Source of the DNA: Cryptomeria japonica
Taxonomy: Eukaryota > Streptophyta > Pinopsida > Cupressales > Cupressaceae
NCBI RefSeq assembly: GCF_030272615.1
Contig: NC_081407.1
Coordinates: forward strand, 150,347,744 to 150,411,743
Direction: 5' to 3'
DNA length: 64,000 nucleotides
Below are positions 34,108-44,823 of the stretch, in pieces. Position 1 is the stretch's first letter. Every line of letters starts with the position of its first letter. A model generated the notes under the pieces. It had not been told where the DNA came from, made no database searches, and was given only the letters and a program-made list of their open reading frames with translations. A program made the translations under genes and the position numbers.

Positions 34108-37100
34108 ATGAGTTTTACAACAGTAAGCCCTACTTACACTATTCCCGTTAGACGAAGCCGTAGAATTAAGTCCTTCCGAGGTTTAACTACTGAGGAGATG
34201 GAACCTAATTTGAGTAGCCTTTTTAACGAGGATATGGGTAATTCCTCTAATCCTCCTAATGATGAAGAAGCTCCCCATGAAGTTTCCGTTGAACAACTTT
34301 CCAAATTGGATAACCAATTTGACGATTTTCACCAATGGATGTCTCATGAGTATCCCGATAGTCAAGCTCTTCCTTTAATTGAGGGTCTAAAACGCATGCT
34401 TCAAAGTGATAAGAATGGAATTGATGTTTTACGTGGTATCGCACATATTGTGGATTCGAATATGATGCCTATGAAGAGTTGTGTTGAATCTTTAGGTTAT
34501 ACACAACCTCCTACACAAGTCAATCATTCTATTCCTTTGACAACTACTATTGCTAGTATACCTACCTTTACATCAAACATAATGGCTACCTCTATACAAG
34601 ACATTCCTCCTGTGATCACTAGTCATGGGGGCAATCCTCCCTCTTCTTCAATTAATCCTCTTCCTTCATTCAATCCAACTTCTTCGTACATTCCTTCAAT
34701 GAATGTTCCTATTACATCTTCACAAATGAACATGATGCAAGGGGGCAATTCATTTAACCATTCCATTCCTCCTTGTAGTGTTCCTCCTATCCAATCATCC
34801 CCTATGGTTGACTATCATAGGGTCCCACCACCTTACTCTTTACCTTCTTTCAATAACATCACACTTCCATCTCAATCTAACACATCCAATATGAATTCTT
34901 CGACTGAAGCGACCATTAACAATCTTGCACAAACTGTCTCTTCTTTACAGCAACAAATTGCCTTTATGAATCAATCTAAGTTTAGTGTGCCCACATTTGA
35001 CGTTGCGAGCCCACTTTCTCTTGATATTGTTCGAGCTATTCCTCCTAAACATGTTGAAATCCCGCATTTGGAGCTCTATAATGGTAAAGGAGATCCTCTA
35101 ACACATGTTAAGACTTTTCAAACAATATGTACCGATTTTGCTTATGACTCAAGGTTGCTTGCAAAACTGTTCACTAGAACATTAAGAGACAAAGCCCTAC
35201 AATGGTATTGCTCGTTGCCTTCTTATTCTATTACTTCTTTCGAACAACTTGCAAATGCTTTCATTCAACAATTTCAAAACAATAAAAGTCCTAAAGTTAC
35301 TTTGATTGATTTAATGCATTGTAAACAAGGTGTTAAAGAAAAAGTGACTGATTTTATTGGTAGATATAAGCATTTGTATGCTCAAATTTATTTTCCAGTG
35401 CCTGACAATGATATTCAAAGAATCTTTATTTCTAATTTACAAAAAGATATTCAAGACAAACTTCTGTTTTCTGAGTTTACTTCTTTCCAACAGTTGTGTG
35501 CCACTCTTCACAATTATCAACTGACTGTGAGTCAAATGGAACAATCACATCCTATGGCTCCGAGTGATAAGGGTGATAGCAGTCAACAACCATTTGGGAA
35601 GATTAAACCGAACAGAGATTCCATCAAATTCAATGAAAACATCATCAACAACAATGTGAATGCAGCATCAGGTGTGCCTCCTATTTCTAAATTTTTCAGG
35701 AAAGAAAGAAAGTATACTCCTTTGAATGAATCATTGCATGATATCATGAATAAGTTATTGGGACAAAATGTGCTTACTCTTCCTCCTGTACGACAAATTG
35801 ATCCTGCAAAGATTACCTCACCTTATTTTGATCACAAAGCTTTTTGTCATTTTCATCGTCAGCCTGGTCATGATACTGAAAAATGTTTTTCTTTAAAGGG
35901 TAAAATTCAGGATTTAATTGATAATAATACTATTTCTGTTTCTGGAGTGAATGATAAAGGCAACACATCTGTAGCTCCTCCTAACCAAAATCTTCAGAGT
36001 TTCACTGATCCATTGCCCTCTCATACCTCTAATGCGATTGAGGCTAATGATTCCTCTTTCTCATCTGATGGTCTTGTGTCTATGACTCCGAATGTGATTA
36101 ACTTTGTAGAGCAGCAAGAAATCCCTAAAGAACCTTCCATCACATTTGATTCTAGTGAAACCATTAGAGCACCTGATGGTCCTTTATACATAGTTGTAAA
36201 AGTCAAAAATACACCTTGTCGTGGAGTGCTTATTGATCCTTCGTGCATGATTAATGTTATTACTGAAGAATTTCTTTTTACTTTGCAATTGAATCAAGTG
36301 ATCTATGACAAAACAGATGTGATTGTGAAACTATTTGATGCATTTTCTTCTCCTGCAATTGGTTCTATTACATTGCCTATTGAGGTCCATAATAAATCTC
36401 TTGATGTGAACTTTGCTATTATTCCTTCTTCCGAACAATTTCGTGTGAAGCTTGGTTATCCTTGGCTATCTTCCATGAAGGCTATTGCTTCTCCTATACA
36501 TAAGTGTTTGAAATTTCCCCATAATGGTGAAGTTGTTACTGTCAATCATAGTCTCTTTAAACCAGCTGAAAGAACCTCTAGTGTTCCTATTGATTACTTT
36601 TGGCCTAAACAATTCCAATCTCTTCCTCCACGAAGTGATCATCTTTTTAAATCTTATCAAAAGTGGAAAACAGATATGATCCTATCTTTAAGTGAACCTA
36701 GAACACCTAAACTTGACATTCCTATCATCCTTGAGAAGGAAATTCTTCCTTTGAAAGATAAAACTAATGTCTTTCCTCAAGAAGATTCCCAACCCGTCCC
36801 CATGGATGTGACTATGTCTATGCTTGATAAATCTTCTAAGAGTAGATCTATACCTCCTCGTCATGATGGACTTGGTCTTCTCCCTAAACCAAAAATTCCT
36901 CCTTTATATGGAGCAGTTCCTCCTCCTGCCTTTTATAGAGAAAAGAGACCTTCTTCTTCTCCTATTATCCAGCCTAAGAGACCACAACCTAAACACCCAA
37001 GTGCTAAGGATGAGAACATTCCTCCTCCTCTATCTTCTACACTTCCTAATAAGACTAGACGTAATCGTTCTGCATGCGAACGCCGACGAAAACATCGTCT

Positions 37101-37554
37101 TAGGGCTCAAGCAGCCGCTTCTCAAAATTTACAATCTCCAAAAACACCTTCAACAAGCATTATTCCATTTTCTCCTCAGCCGGATATTGAGCCTAAATCT
37201 CCTAAACATAAGATGCATGATGGTCTCGATCCTGTGCGAGTTAAAGATCCTATTTTTATAAATCTTGATGATGATATAGATGAAAATGTTATTCATGATG
37301 AAAATGTTACTCCTCTTGCTTCTGATAGTGAATATGAACTTGTTGATGTTGATAACCATTTATCTAATGAATTTTCTAAAGCACTTATCCTAGCTCCTAG
37401 ACAAGAACAGCGTGGCTTGGAACATGAACATAGCCCTTGTTTGGACCTTGTGATAGCTCCATCTACTGTGTTGGATGTTCCTCCTCTAGCGTGTTCCCTG
37501 CCTTCCCGAAACATTGATCAGCAAGATCGGGGGGTAGATGACATGCTAGACTAG
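34108..37554 (+). CDS. Intact gag-protease polyprotein of element E (1148 aa)
   Basis: Structural polyprotein of a non-autonomous LTR retrotransposon, expected to form the cytoplasmic particle. Domains in order: basic N-terminus (RRSRRIK near residue 13); Ser/Pro/Asn-rich segment about 110-290 with PPPY (VPPPYSLPSF); short Q-rich helix (LAQTVSSLQQQIAFMNQS); retrotransposon gag domain (PF03732-like) about 319-450 (LELYNGKGDPLTHVKTFQ); CCHC-like knuckle about 579-600 (CHFHRQPGHDTEKC); retropepsin-like domain about 690-790 with IDPSCMINVI near 709 in place of D-S/T-G-A; proline-rich segment about 880-980 with PPLYG; a basic Arg-rich block near 981-1003; and an acidic C-terminus ending DDMLD. There is no RT, RNase H or integrase before or after. 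The start is the first ATG after the leader and is conserved in A and B. The non-canonical protease site makes self-cleavage uncertain. Confidence 0.93.
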   Translation: MSFTTVSPTYTIPVRRSRRIKSFRGLTTEEMEPNLSSLFNEDMGNSSNPPNDEEAPHEVSVEQLSKLDNQFDDFHQWMSHEYPDSQALPLIEGLKRMLQSDKNGIDVLRGIAHIVDSNMMPMKSCVESLGYTQPPTQVNHSIPLTTTIASIPTFTSNIMATSIQDIPPVITSHGGNPPSSSINPLPSFNPTSSYIPSMNVPITSSQMNMMQGGNSFNHSIPPCSVPPIQSSPMVDYHRVPPPYSLPSFNNITLPSQSNTSNMNSSTEATINNLAQTVSSLQQQIAFMNQSKFSVPTFDVASPLSLDIVRAIPPKHVEIPHLELYNGKGDPLTHVKTFQTICTDFAYDSRLLAKLFTRTLRDKALQWYCSLPSYSITSFEQLANAFIQQFQNNKSPKVTLIDLMHCKQGVKEKVTDFIGRYKHLYAQIYFPVPDNDIQRIFISNLQKDIQDKLLFSEFTSFQQLCATLHNYQLTVSQMEQSHPMAPSDKGDSSQQPFGKIKPNRDSIKFNENIINNNVNAASGVPPISKFFRKERKYTPLNESLHDIMNKLLGQNVLTLPPVRQIDPAKITSPYFDHKAFCHFHRQPGHDTEKCFSLKGKIQDLIDNNTISVSGVNDKGNTSVAPPNQNLQSFTDPLPSHTSNAIEANDSSFSSDGLVSMTPNVINFVEQQEIPKEPSITFDSSETIRAPDGPLYIVVKVKNTPCRGVLIDPSCMINVITEEFLFTLQLNQVIYDKTDVIVKLFDAFSSPAIGSITLPIEVHNKSLDVNFAIIPSSEQFRVKLGYPWLSSMKAIASPIHKCLKFPHNGEVVTVNHSLFKPAERTSSVPIDYFWPKQFQSLPPRSDHLFKSYQKWKTDMILSLSEPRTPKLDIPIILEKEILPLKDKTNVFPQEDSQPVPMDVTMSMLDKSSKSRSIPPRHDGLGLLPKPKIPPLYGAVPPPAFYREKRPSSSPIIQPKRPQPKHPSAKDENIPPPLSSTLPNKTRRNRSACERRRKHRLRAQAAASQNLQSPKTPSTSIIPFSPQPDIEPKSPKHKMHDGLDPVRVKDPIFINLDDDIDENVIHDENVTPLASDSEYELVDVDNHLSNEFSKALILAPRQEQRGLEHEHSPCLDLVIAPSTVLDVPPLACSLPSRNIDQQDRGVDDMLD

Positions 37555-38295
37555 TTACATTAGCATGGCAGATTCTCTCCCCCTCCCTTTTGTTACTTCT
37601 TCTATATGTTATTGTCATTCTTCTATTTGTCGTCCTTAGTGTTGTCTACTTGAGGACGATGCAAAGCATTGAGATCTCTTTGGTCTCTCTCATGTTGACT
37701 CAAAAGACACGTGTGTTCCCTTCTTCTAGGTGACCTTCCTTGATTGGGGAATGAAGAACAATTATGCATACATACATATGATATATACATGACTTATCAT
37801 ACAGCATACTGACCCCGAGGAAAGCGAAGTCACCTCGTGCTTTGTGTTTTGTGTCTATTATCCTTGGGTTTATCTCACACTTGGGGGCTAAATCCTTGCG
37901 ATAACGCGCTCCTTTCCTTTCTCATTTCTTATGTGTATCACTACGTTAAAAAAATCACCCCCGTTGAGGCGCATGCGATCGCTTTAACGTAGGGGGGCAT
38001 ACACCCTGACTATCCCTTCACGATACTTGAAAATTTCTTGGAGAACTTAGCTTTGCCTTGAAAATTTTTGGTATTTCTCTTACATGACTCATAGTGAGGG
38101 AACCTTACTACTAACAGTCATGGTTCTCCCTCGTGATCTTCCCTTTTACTTTGTCAATCAAAGTCGTAAGATCCTTAGTCCACTGGGGGCTTGGTGTATC
38201 TTGCCTCCTTGACGTGGTGAAAGTCTTTCAATGTTGTTTCCTTGTACTTTACCGGAAGTATGAGCATACATACTCCCGCTAAAGTGGGGGCTAAA
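37555..38295 (+). other. Element E 3' untranslated region: stem-loop and four G-run sites
   Basis: Non-coding. A perfect 10-bp stem has arms CTACGTTAAA (37941-37950) and TTTAACGTAG (37983-37992) around a 32-nt loop. G-run sites are at about 37881-37892 (TTGGGGGCTAAAT), 37991-37998, 38184-38192 and 38281-38295 (PPT AAAGTGGGGGCTAAA). Order and spacing are conserved in A and B. Confidence 0.7.
38281..38295 (+). promoter_or_regulatory. Polypurine tract of element E
   Basis: AAAGTGGGGGCTAAA touches the 3' LTR start at 38296; identical in A (9386) and B (26917). Confidence 0.82.
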
Positions 38296-39508
38296 TGTAG
38301 CGTCCTAAAATTGCGACACTTGCAATTTCGACTGCATTTCGGTCTTCACGATGGCGATGCAACACGCAACCTGAATGGAGACCCCAAAACTTGCTCACGA
38401 CACCAAAAACTGCATTTTTCAAGCACCTTGGCCTGAACCTCCTTGCACCCCGTTGTCCCGGAGGTGGGACCAGAGCGCCCAGCGCCCTGGTCCCTGGGTC
38501 CTATTTTGGGCCCGGTCTCCTAAGTGATATCGGGTCTTTTTTATTGCAATTTGGAAATATACTTCCCTGGTCGGCCTAAGGCCGGGAAAATCAGTCTATC
38601 AGCCCTAATTGACAAGTATATAAACTACATTTTCCTCTCTCATTGGGATGGATGGAAGGTAGATGGAAAAGAGGCAAAAAGCAAGATTCAAACATTCAAG
38701 CATTCAAGCATTCAAGCATTCCTTCTAAGTCTCCATTCAAGGCTAAGTGTTGCATTCAAGACAAGGATTCAACCATTGAAGAGGAGATCACTTACTACAT
38801 GCTACATACAACATACTACATACTACAACATACAACATCTAAACCTTCGCACATAAGGATACCAACATCCTTAGAACAAGGTATTAGTACTTGTTTACAT
38901 TACAGTCATTTACATTTACAGCTCTTGCTCATTTCTTGGTTAATTCCAAAACCGGGGTTTGACCTAAAGGCAAACCCCTAATCCCTAACCCCCCATCGTC
39001 TTCGCTTTTCTGTGTGTAGGTTGCAGGTACGCGGCTGAAATTGAAGATCTGGAATCCTTGTGCAGAGACGAACCGATCCCCCTTCGTTTGACGAATTTTT
39101 CGGAGGACCGTGGCGCCGGGCGCCATCGTCCCGACAACTTTTGCTCAAATTTGCAAGACAGCGCCGTATCGACATTTTACTGCTAATTCCAGGTCCGTAG
39201 CTTCATCCTATAACCTAAACTCAGTTTATAAGCGAATCTTTGTCACTTTCTATGCATGCTTAGCTTAATTCTTCTATGCACATTCTTTACAAAAGAGGGT
39301 AGCCTTGCTTTCCTAACCTTTGAAATTCATTTAGCATCCAATCTTACATTGTGTGGGATTGAATCTTATGAGTTTCAACCCCTCTTTTGAATGTAAAGTC
39401 TTCCCCCTAAGTGAAAACCCATCGAATCCTAGCAAACCTCCCTTCTCTCTCCTCGGAGTCAGAAGAGGGGAGAACAACTAGGGTTCGACCGCGATTTTCC
39501 GCTTTACA
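38296..39508 (+). repeat. Element E 3' LTR
   Basis: 1213 bp, TGTAGCGTCC...CTTTACA. It is 54 bp shorter than the 5' LTR: two 31-bp palindromic units are missing and one extra 8-bp CATTCAAG repeat is present near 38700. It is followed by AGTAT. Confidence 0.94.
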
Positions 39509-39513
39509 AGTAT

Positions 39514-40253
<740 letters not shown>

Positions 40254-40288
40254 AGCCAAAAAGTGTAACCCGGTATTACGGGATCACC
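40254..40288 (-). repeat. Right terminal inverted repeat
   Basis: Reverse complement of the left end at 31331-31365 with about 3 differences over 32 bp. C2 coding sequence resumes directly after it. Confidence 0.75.
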
Positions 40289-40594
40289 CTTTATGAAGGC
40301 TTTGTGCAAAGATACTTTCGAGTATCTCTGACAGAAGTTGGGAGTATACCCCTTCCTAATTTTTGAATTAGTGCATTAGTCCATGGAGCTTCAAGAATAT
40401 TTTAGTCAAGGTTAATGTTTTGGGGCCTCCTCTTAGGGGGAGTTGTGTGGATTCTAAGTTGAGTTATTGCTTACCTTTGTCTTTGATGTCAAAGAGGGAG
40501 ATATATAGTCAGTTTTATAAGGGGGAGTGATTTGAAAGATGAGATATGTGTTTTTTCGATAATGAATGTTGTCATCAATGATAAAGGGGGAGAT
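40289..40594 (+). pseudogene. C2: last codons of pol and non-coding tail with PPT-like runs
   Basis: 40293-40350 reads KALCKDTFEYL then, after a stop, QKLGVYP, the usual C-terminus of copia pol ('KPL...TFEYLR..LGV'). It completes the RNase H frame cut at 31330. The rest is non-coding with four PPT-like sites: AGGGGGAG near 40435, AAAGAGGGAG near 40491, AAGGGGGAG near 40520 and AAAGGGGGAGAT at 40583-40594, which touches the LTR. Confidence 0.8.
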
Positions 40595-41729
40595 TATTGC
40601 AAATGTGAAGTTGTTGATATATCAGTATGGTTGTCATTGATGTCAACGTATGGATTTTGTGCTTCAGTATTTGGTTTTTGCTTCGCATTTTTTGATATAA
40701 TGTTGATTTGTTCATTATGTGTTGGTATGTCATCAAACATTGCCTTGAGATGCTATTCTTGTGTTTTGGTGGTCGAGAAGTTGTGCTTCAGAATTATATG
40801 CAATAATGATGATGTTTCCCTAGAAAAGTTTGCAGAGTTGCGCATTTCTCTGCATTTTTTATTTTGATAATGAAATTTCATATTTATGTTATTCATGTAT
40901 TTATCTTTGCTATTCTGATTTGGCATGTGTTGGTGTGCTCCGGGATTGTGGTTTTGGATGTGACCATTTCGGGTCCAACTGACCCCAGATGCTCTACCTT
41001 TTGTTATAATGATTGTGGTGTTTGGATAACATGTTGTCTTGATCAATAATGTGTTGTGATATGGTCCACTTCTCATTCCTCTCCGCCGCGAGAATTCTTA
41101 GTGAAGACCTATTTCAATTTGTGTTTTATTTTTCTTCTTGGTTGACTTGGGAAATTCTATTTTAGAGATCAGTATAAATAAAGTATTATTGTAATAGGAA
41201 AAATACACAAAAAGATATAGAAGGAAGTTGATTGAAAATGAAGATCTATATTTGTTGCAAAGTGGTTGATCAATATGGTTGTGAGTTGATATTGTTTGGT
41301 ATCGGTGGTAGTGAGTCTAAGGTTTCTTTCAGCATTACAATAATGTGGTAGTTGTACTTCAATGGTGGATTCTTTCTTCCTTCTTCTAGGCAATGAGCCC
41401 TCCTTTTTCTGGCGGTTTTAGCCGAGCAGTGAGCCCACCTGCAGTGAGAATTCTAGCAGTGAGCCATCTTGTAAAAATCACCTTAACCGATGTCACCCTA
41501 ACAAGTGTTTTTATATTGAGAACTAACATTCTCTAGGTTTTTTCCTTCTTGGGTTTTCCACGTCATAGGTCTAGCATTTCATGTGTGTATTCTTTCATGT
41601 GTGTATCTGCTTATGGTTAAGTAATTTGAGATTAGTTTATCGGATGTATTTTGTAGGAAAAGTAAAATAAATTTTAATTTACAATTGATTCACCCCGCCC
41701 CTCCTCTTAGTTGTCTGTGATATTCAACA
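40595..41729 (+). repeat. C2 3' LTR
   Basis: 1135 bp, starting TATTGCAAAT (the TG is mutated to TA) and ending TATTCAACA. TTGATGTCAA lies at 40637-40646 and a TATAAATA box at about 41173-41180. A C-rich stretch then TCTTAGTTGTCT is just before the end. The fragment GGGTTTTCCACGTCA, near 41553, is found in the other copia LTRs. The 5' LTR of C2 is not in the window. Confidence 0.8.
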
Positions 41730-42039
41730 AAATTGGTCCTTCATCACTTCCCATTACAGTTGGGTGTCAAGCCAGTCAAATAAAAGTTGAGGAAAATGCA
41801 CCCTCAGATTTTATTGCTATTCAAAGTTGAATTGTTTAAACTATTAGATGTGGATTTTATTAGACCTATTGACTATACATAATAGATTTCTAATTTAGTC
41901 CCAGTTACCAAGCCTGTTGGGGGCATAAGGATATGCACTGACTTCAAGGATCTCAATAATGAATGTCTTAAAGATGATTTTTTGTTACCCAACATTGACA
42001 TCATTATATACTTGACAACTAGTTATGAAATGTTATCAT
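41730..42039 (+). pseudogene. G2: Ty3/gypsy reverse transcriptase fragment
   Basis: A short decayed RT piece. Readable blocks are VTKPVGGIRICTDFKDLNN near 41905-41960 and LPNIDIIIYLTTSYEML near 41988-42036, the standard '.P.K..GG.R.C.DFRDLN.AC..D.FPLP.ID' region. It is truncated on the left by the C2 LTR and on the right by the G3 LTR. About 310 bp remain; it cannot be linked to another element here. Confidence 0.7.
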
Positions 42040-43512
42040 TGTAGACGTATAAATCTGACCACTTTCCTAAATGAATATTTAATATTCATTTTAACCCCAT
42101 TCCCCTTATTAATTAAATTCTATTTAATTAATTTCTTTGCATTCATCTATTTGATTAAATGAATTACTCAATTTATTTAATTAAATTCATCTAAACCCTT
42201 TTTCAGCCTTTAAATTAAATAAATTACTTTATTTAATTAATTCCCCTTTCTCCCTTTTAATTAAATTTACATTTAATTAAATTGATCCTTGCAAATAAAT
42301 AAATCTAATTTATTTATTTAAATCCCCCACTTGTATTTATGCAAGTTGCATCTATTTTGTTGAAATAAAGTAATTTTATTTTAATTAAAATCCTCCTCCA
42401 TCCACTTGCATTTTCCTACATCTCCCACTTGCCTCTTAAACCCCCTTCTAGATTCTTCTAATCCCTTCCAACTTATCCTAACTCATCTCCTAATTATTGT
42501 CACATTCCTAAGCAAAGAGAAGTCACTTCTCAAAGCCTCCAAAGTCTTTGAAATGCAATAAAGGCTTTATGTCTTCAACAAGATAACTTGTTGAGTTCCT
42601 CCAAATTTGGAAGGACTCTTACAAATTTGTCCCCAAAGTCTTCCTAACCATTAATGGTTAAACTCAACCTTCTTGCATGGTTAGAGACTTTCTCTCTAAC
42701 TCAACCCTCATCTAACCCAAGGGTCTCATCAAGCATTCATGGCTTTAACCTTGGTTATCCCTTTAACCCTTGCACAAGAGTTTACCCCTTGGATAAAAGC
42801 TTTATCCAATGGATGACCCTAACCTAACTTTAACCCTTACCTCCTAGGGTAACCTTCATGTCTTCTCAAGCATTTAATGCTTCTTACATCTCCTCTCAAG
42901 CAACCTCTTGTTGACAATTGTCACCATTTCATTGGTGAGAATTGTAAACATGGATTGATTAACTTTCAATCCTAGCCCTTGTTAAGATTATCCAATCTTG
43001 ACCATCCATTGCCATATTTTCCCTATAAATAGAGCTCTCATTTCCTCATTTTCGCATATCCAAGTCTTTTGTGCATCAAACTTATTGTCATTTCACTAAG
43101 CATTTTAGCCTCTTTTTGTTAAAATCATAATATCATTTAGAAGCATTTTTAAATATCATAGAATATCCATGCTAGACTAGTATATCATTGCTAGGATAAT
43201 TTGCTAATCTTATTATCATCTTATGCTAGCTTAATCATCATAGTTTCAATATCATATATATCTTAAAATGCATTCATACATATAAATCAAACATTACTCG
43301 TTCTTGGAGTTGTCATTCCTAAGTCACTTTGCTCAGTGATCTGAGAGCAAAGACATTAACTTTAGGGATCCTATGAGATAGAGAACAATGGCACAGCCCC
43401 TGGGAAGTTGAGCTATTTCAAATAGTTCCTATACTTGCACCAAGAGTCTCATTAGTGTGTGGGTCTTTAAAATTGACTTTTACGCTTTTGTCACCCTCAT
43501 TCCCTGCATACA
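42040..43512 (+). repeat. G3 LTR (Ty3/gypsy type, 1.47 kb)
   Basis: Starts TGTAGACGTATAAATCTGAC and ends CCCTGCATACA, directly followed by TTTTTGGCGCCTATGACAA, a plausible tRNA-Asp-type PBS. TATA box CTATAAATAG at about 43024-43032. Rich in TTAATTAAAT motifs at 42110-42400. No second copy is seen in the window, so this is a 5' LTR whose partner is missing. Confidence 0.75.
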
Positions 43513-43530
43513 TTTTTGGCGCCTATGACA
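43513..43530 (+). promoter_or_regulatory. G3 PBS-like site
   Basis: TTTTTGGCGCCTATGACA directly after the LTR end. TGGCGCC starts the plant gypsy PBS that pairs with tRNA-Asp; the rest is degenerate. Confidence 0.6.
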
Positions 43531-44823
43531 ACTCTGCATCCCAAGTCATCTATGCCCTAACCGGTTCGGACTCACCTCTATATGGGACAATCTATGATTA
43601 TCTTAAGAACAATACTCTCCCACCCGACCTATCTCGCAACCAAAAATGCAGCTTCATCTGGCAAGCCGCCCGTTATACCTTAACCGCTGACACGCTTTAC
43701 CGTCGAGGTCTAGATGGTACTCTTCTTCGATGCCTCGATCGTTCTAACTCTGCCTTACATGAGATTCATGAGGGTATCTATGGTACGCATTCAAGTGGTC
43801 CTACTCTCGCCAAGAAACTTCTGAGAATGGTACTGGCCAGCAATGGAGAGAGAGTCCTATCAATTTGCAAATAAATGTCCTAAATGCCAAATTCATGGCA
43901 ATCTTATCCATGCACTAGCACAGGAGCTACAATCATTCACCACATCTTGGTCTTTCTGTCAATGGGGACTTGATTTAGTAGGGAAAATTCACCCTTCTTC
44001 TTCAAATGGACATAAGTTCATTATCACTGCAATAGAATATTTCACCAAGTGGATTGAAGTAGTCTCGATGACCACTGTAACTGGAAAATAGATTGCCTCA
44101 TTTATTCTCAATTCTCTCATTTGTAGATATGGCATTCACAGTTCCATCATCACCGACAACGGGTGTCCTTTCAAAAATCATTATGTGCAAGAACTATGTG
44201 AACGATTCAAAATCCAACATCGCTTCTCCATGCCTTACTACCCATAGGGGAATGGTCAAGCAGAAGCATCAAATAAAACAATTCTGAAAATCCTCAAGAA
44301 AACAGTAAATGATGCGGGCAAGGATTGGCATGTACAACTCAATCCGACACTTTGGGCCTACAAGACTAGTATCCAAACACCTATAGGTGCTACACCATAT
44401 TTATTGGTGTATGGTTTAGAAGCAATTTTACCTCTTGAGGTAGAAATCCCATCTCTTTAGGTATCTTTGAAGGGCCTCATACCTGATGAGGAATATCGAG
44501 TAAACAGGTTGCATGAACTAGAGCTTCTTGATGAAAATTGACAACATGTCTTTGACCATCTCAAGGCATACTAGCAGCGAATGTGCAGAAGCTATAATCA
44601 CAAATTAATCCCAAGGGCTTTCAAAGTCGGTGATCTCGTGCTAAAGAAAAATCCGAGAAATCAACAAGATCGAGAAAAGAAGGGGAAGTTTGAACCTAAC
44701 TGGTTGGGTCCCTTTGTCATCATATCAGCCTATGGATCAGGAGCCTATCAATTAACAACTTCAGAAGATGACATGCTCGACAAACCAACCAACAGTATCC
44801 ATCTGAAGAAATACTACATTTGA
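43531..44823 (+). pseudogene. G3 Ty3/gypsy integrase
   Basis: Integrase of a gypsy element with its upstream linker. The H2C2 zinc finger (HEIHEGIYGTH near 43760, then CPKC near 43878) is split by a frameshift near 43830. The core has GLDLVG (first Asp near 43972), ITDNGCPF-type sequence near 44151 (second Asp) and GQAEASN near 44257 (Glu). The C-terminal part (FKVGDLVLKKNPRNQ, WLGPFVI) runs to the stop at 44821-44823 and is open from 44581. About six in-frame stops. It begins within 20 bp of the PBS-like site, so gag, protease, RT and RNase H have been deleted. Confidence 0.9.

Larger units (their letters stand above)
31666..39508 (+). mobile_element. Element E: complete, young gag-only LTR retrotransposon with intact ORF
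   Basis: LTRs at 31666-32932 and 38296-39508 begin TGTAGCGTCC and end CTTTACA. A perfect target duplication AGTAT is at 31661-31665 and 39509-39513. Apart from copy-number changes in short tandem repeats, the LTRs differ at only about a dozen positions by eye, nearly all C/T or G/A, so insertion was recent. The internal region has PBS-like site, leader, a 1148-codon gag-protease ORF without stops, a 3' untranslated region with stem-loop and G-run sites, and PPT. No RT, RNase H or integrase is present, so it must be mobilised in trans. It sits inside the TIR element. Confidence 0.95.
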
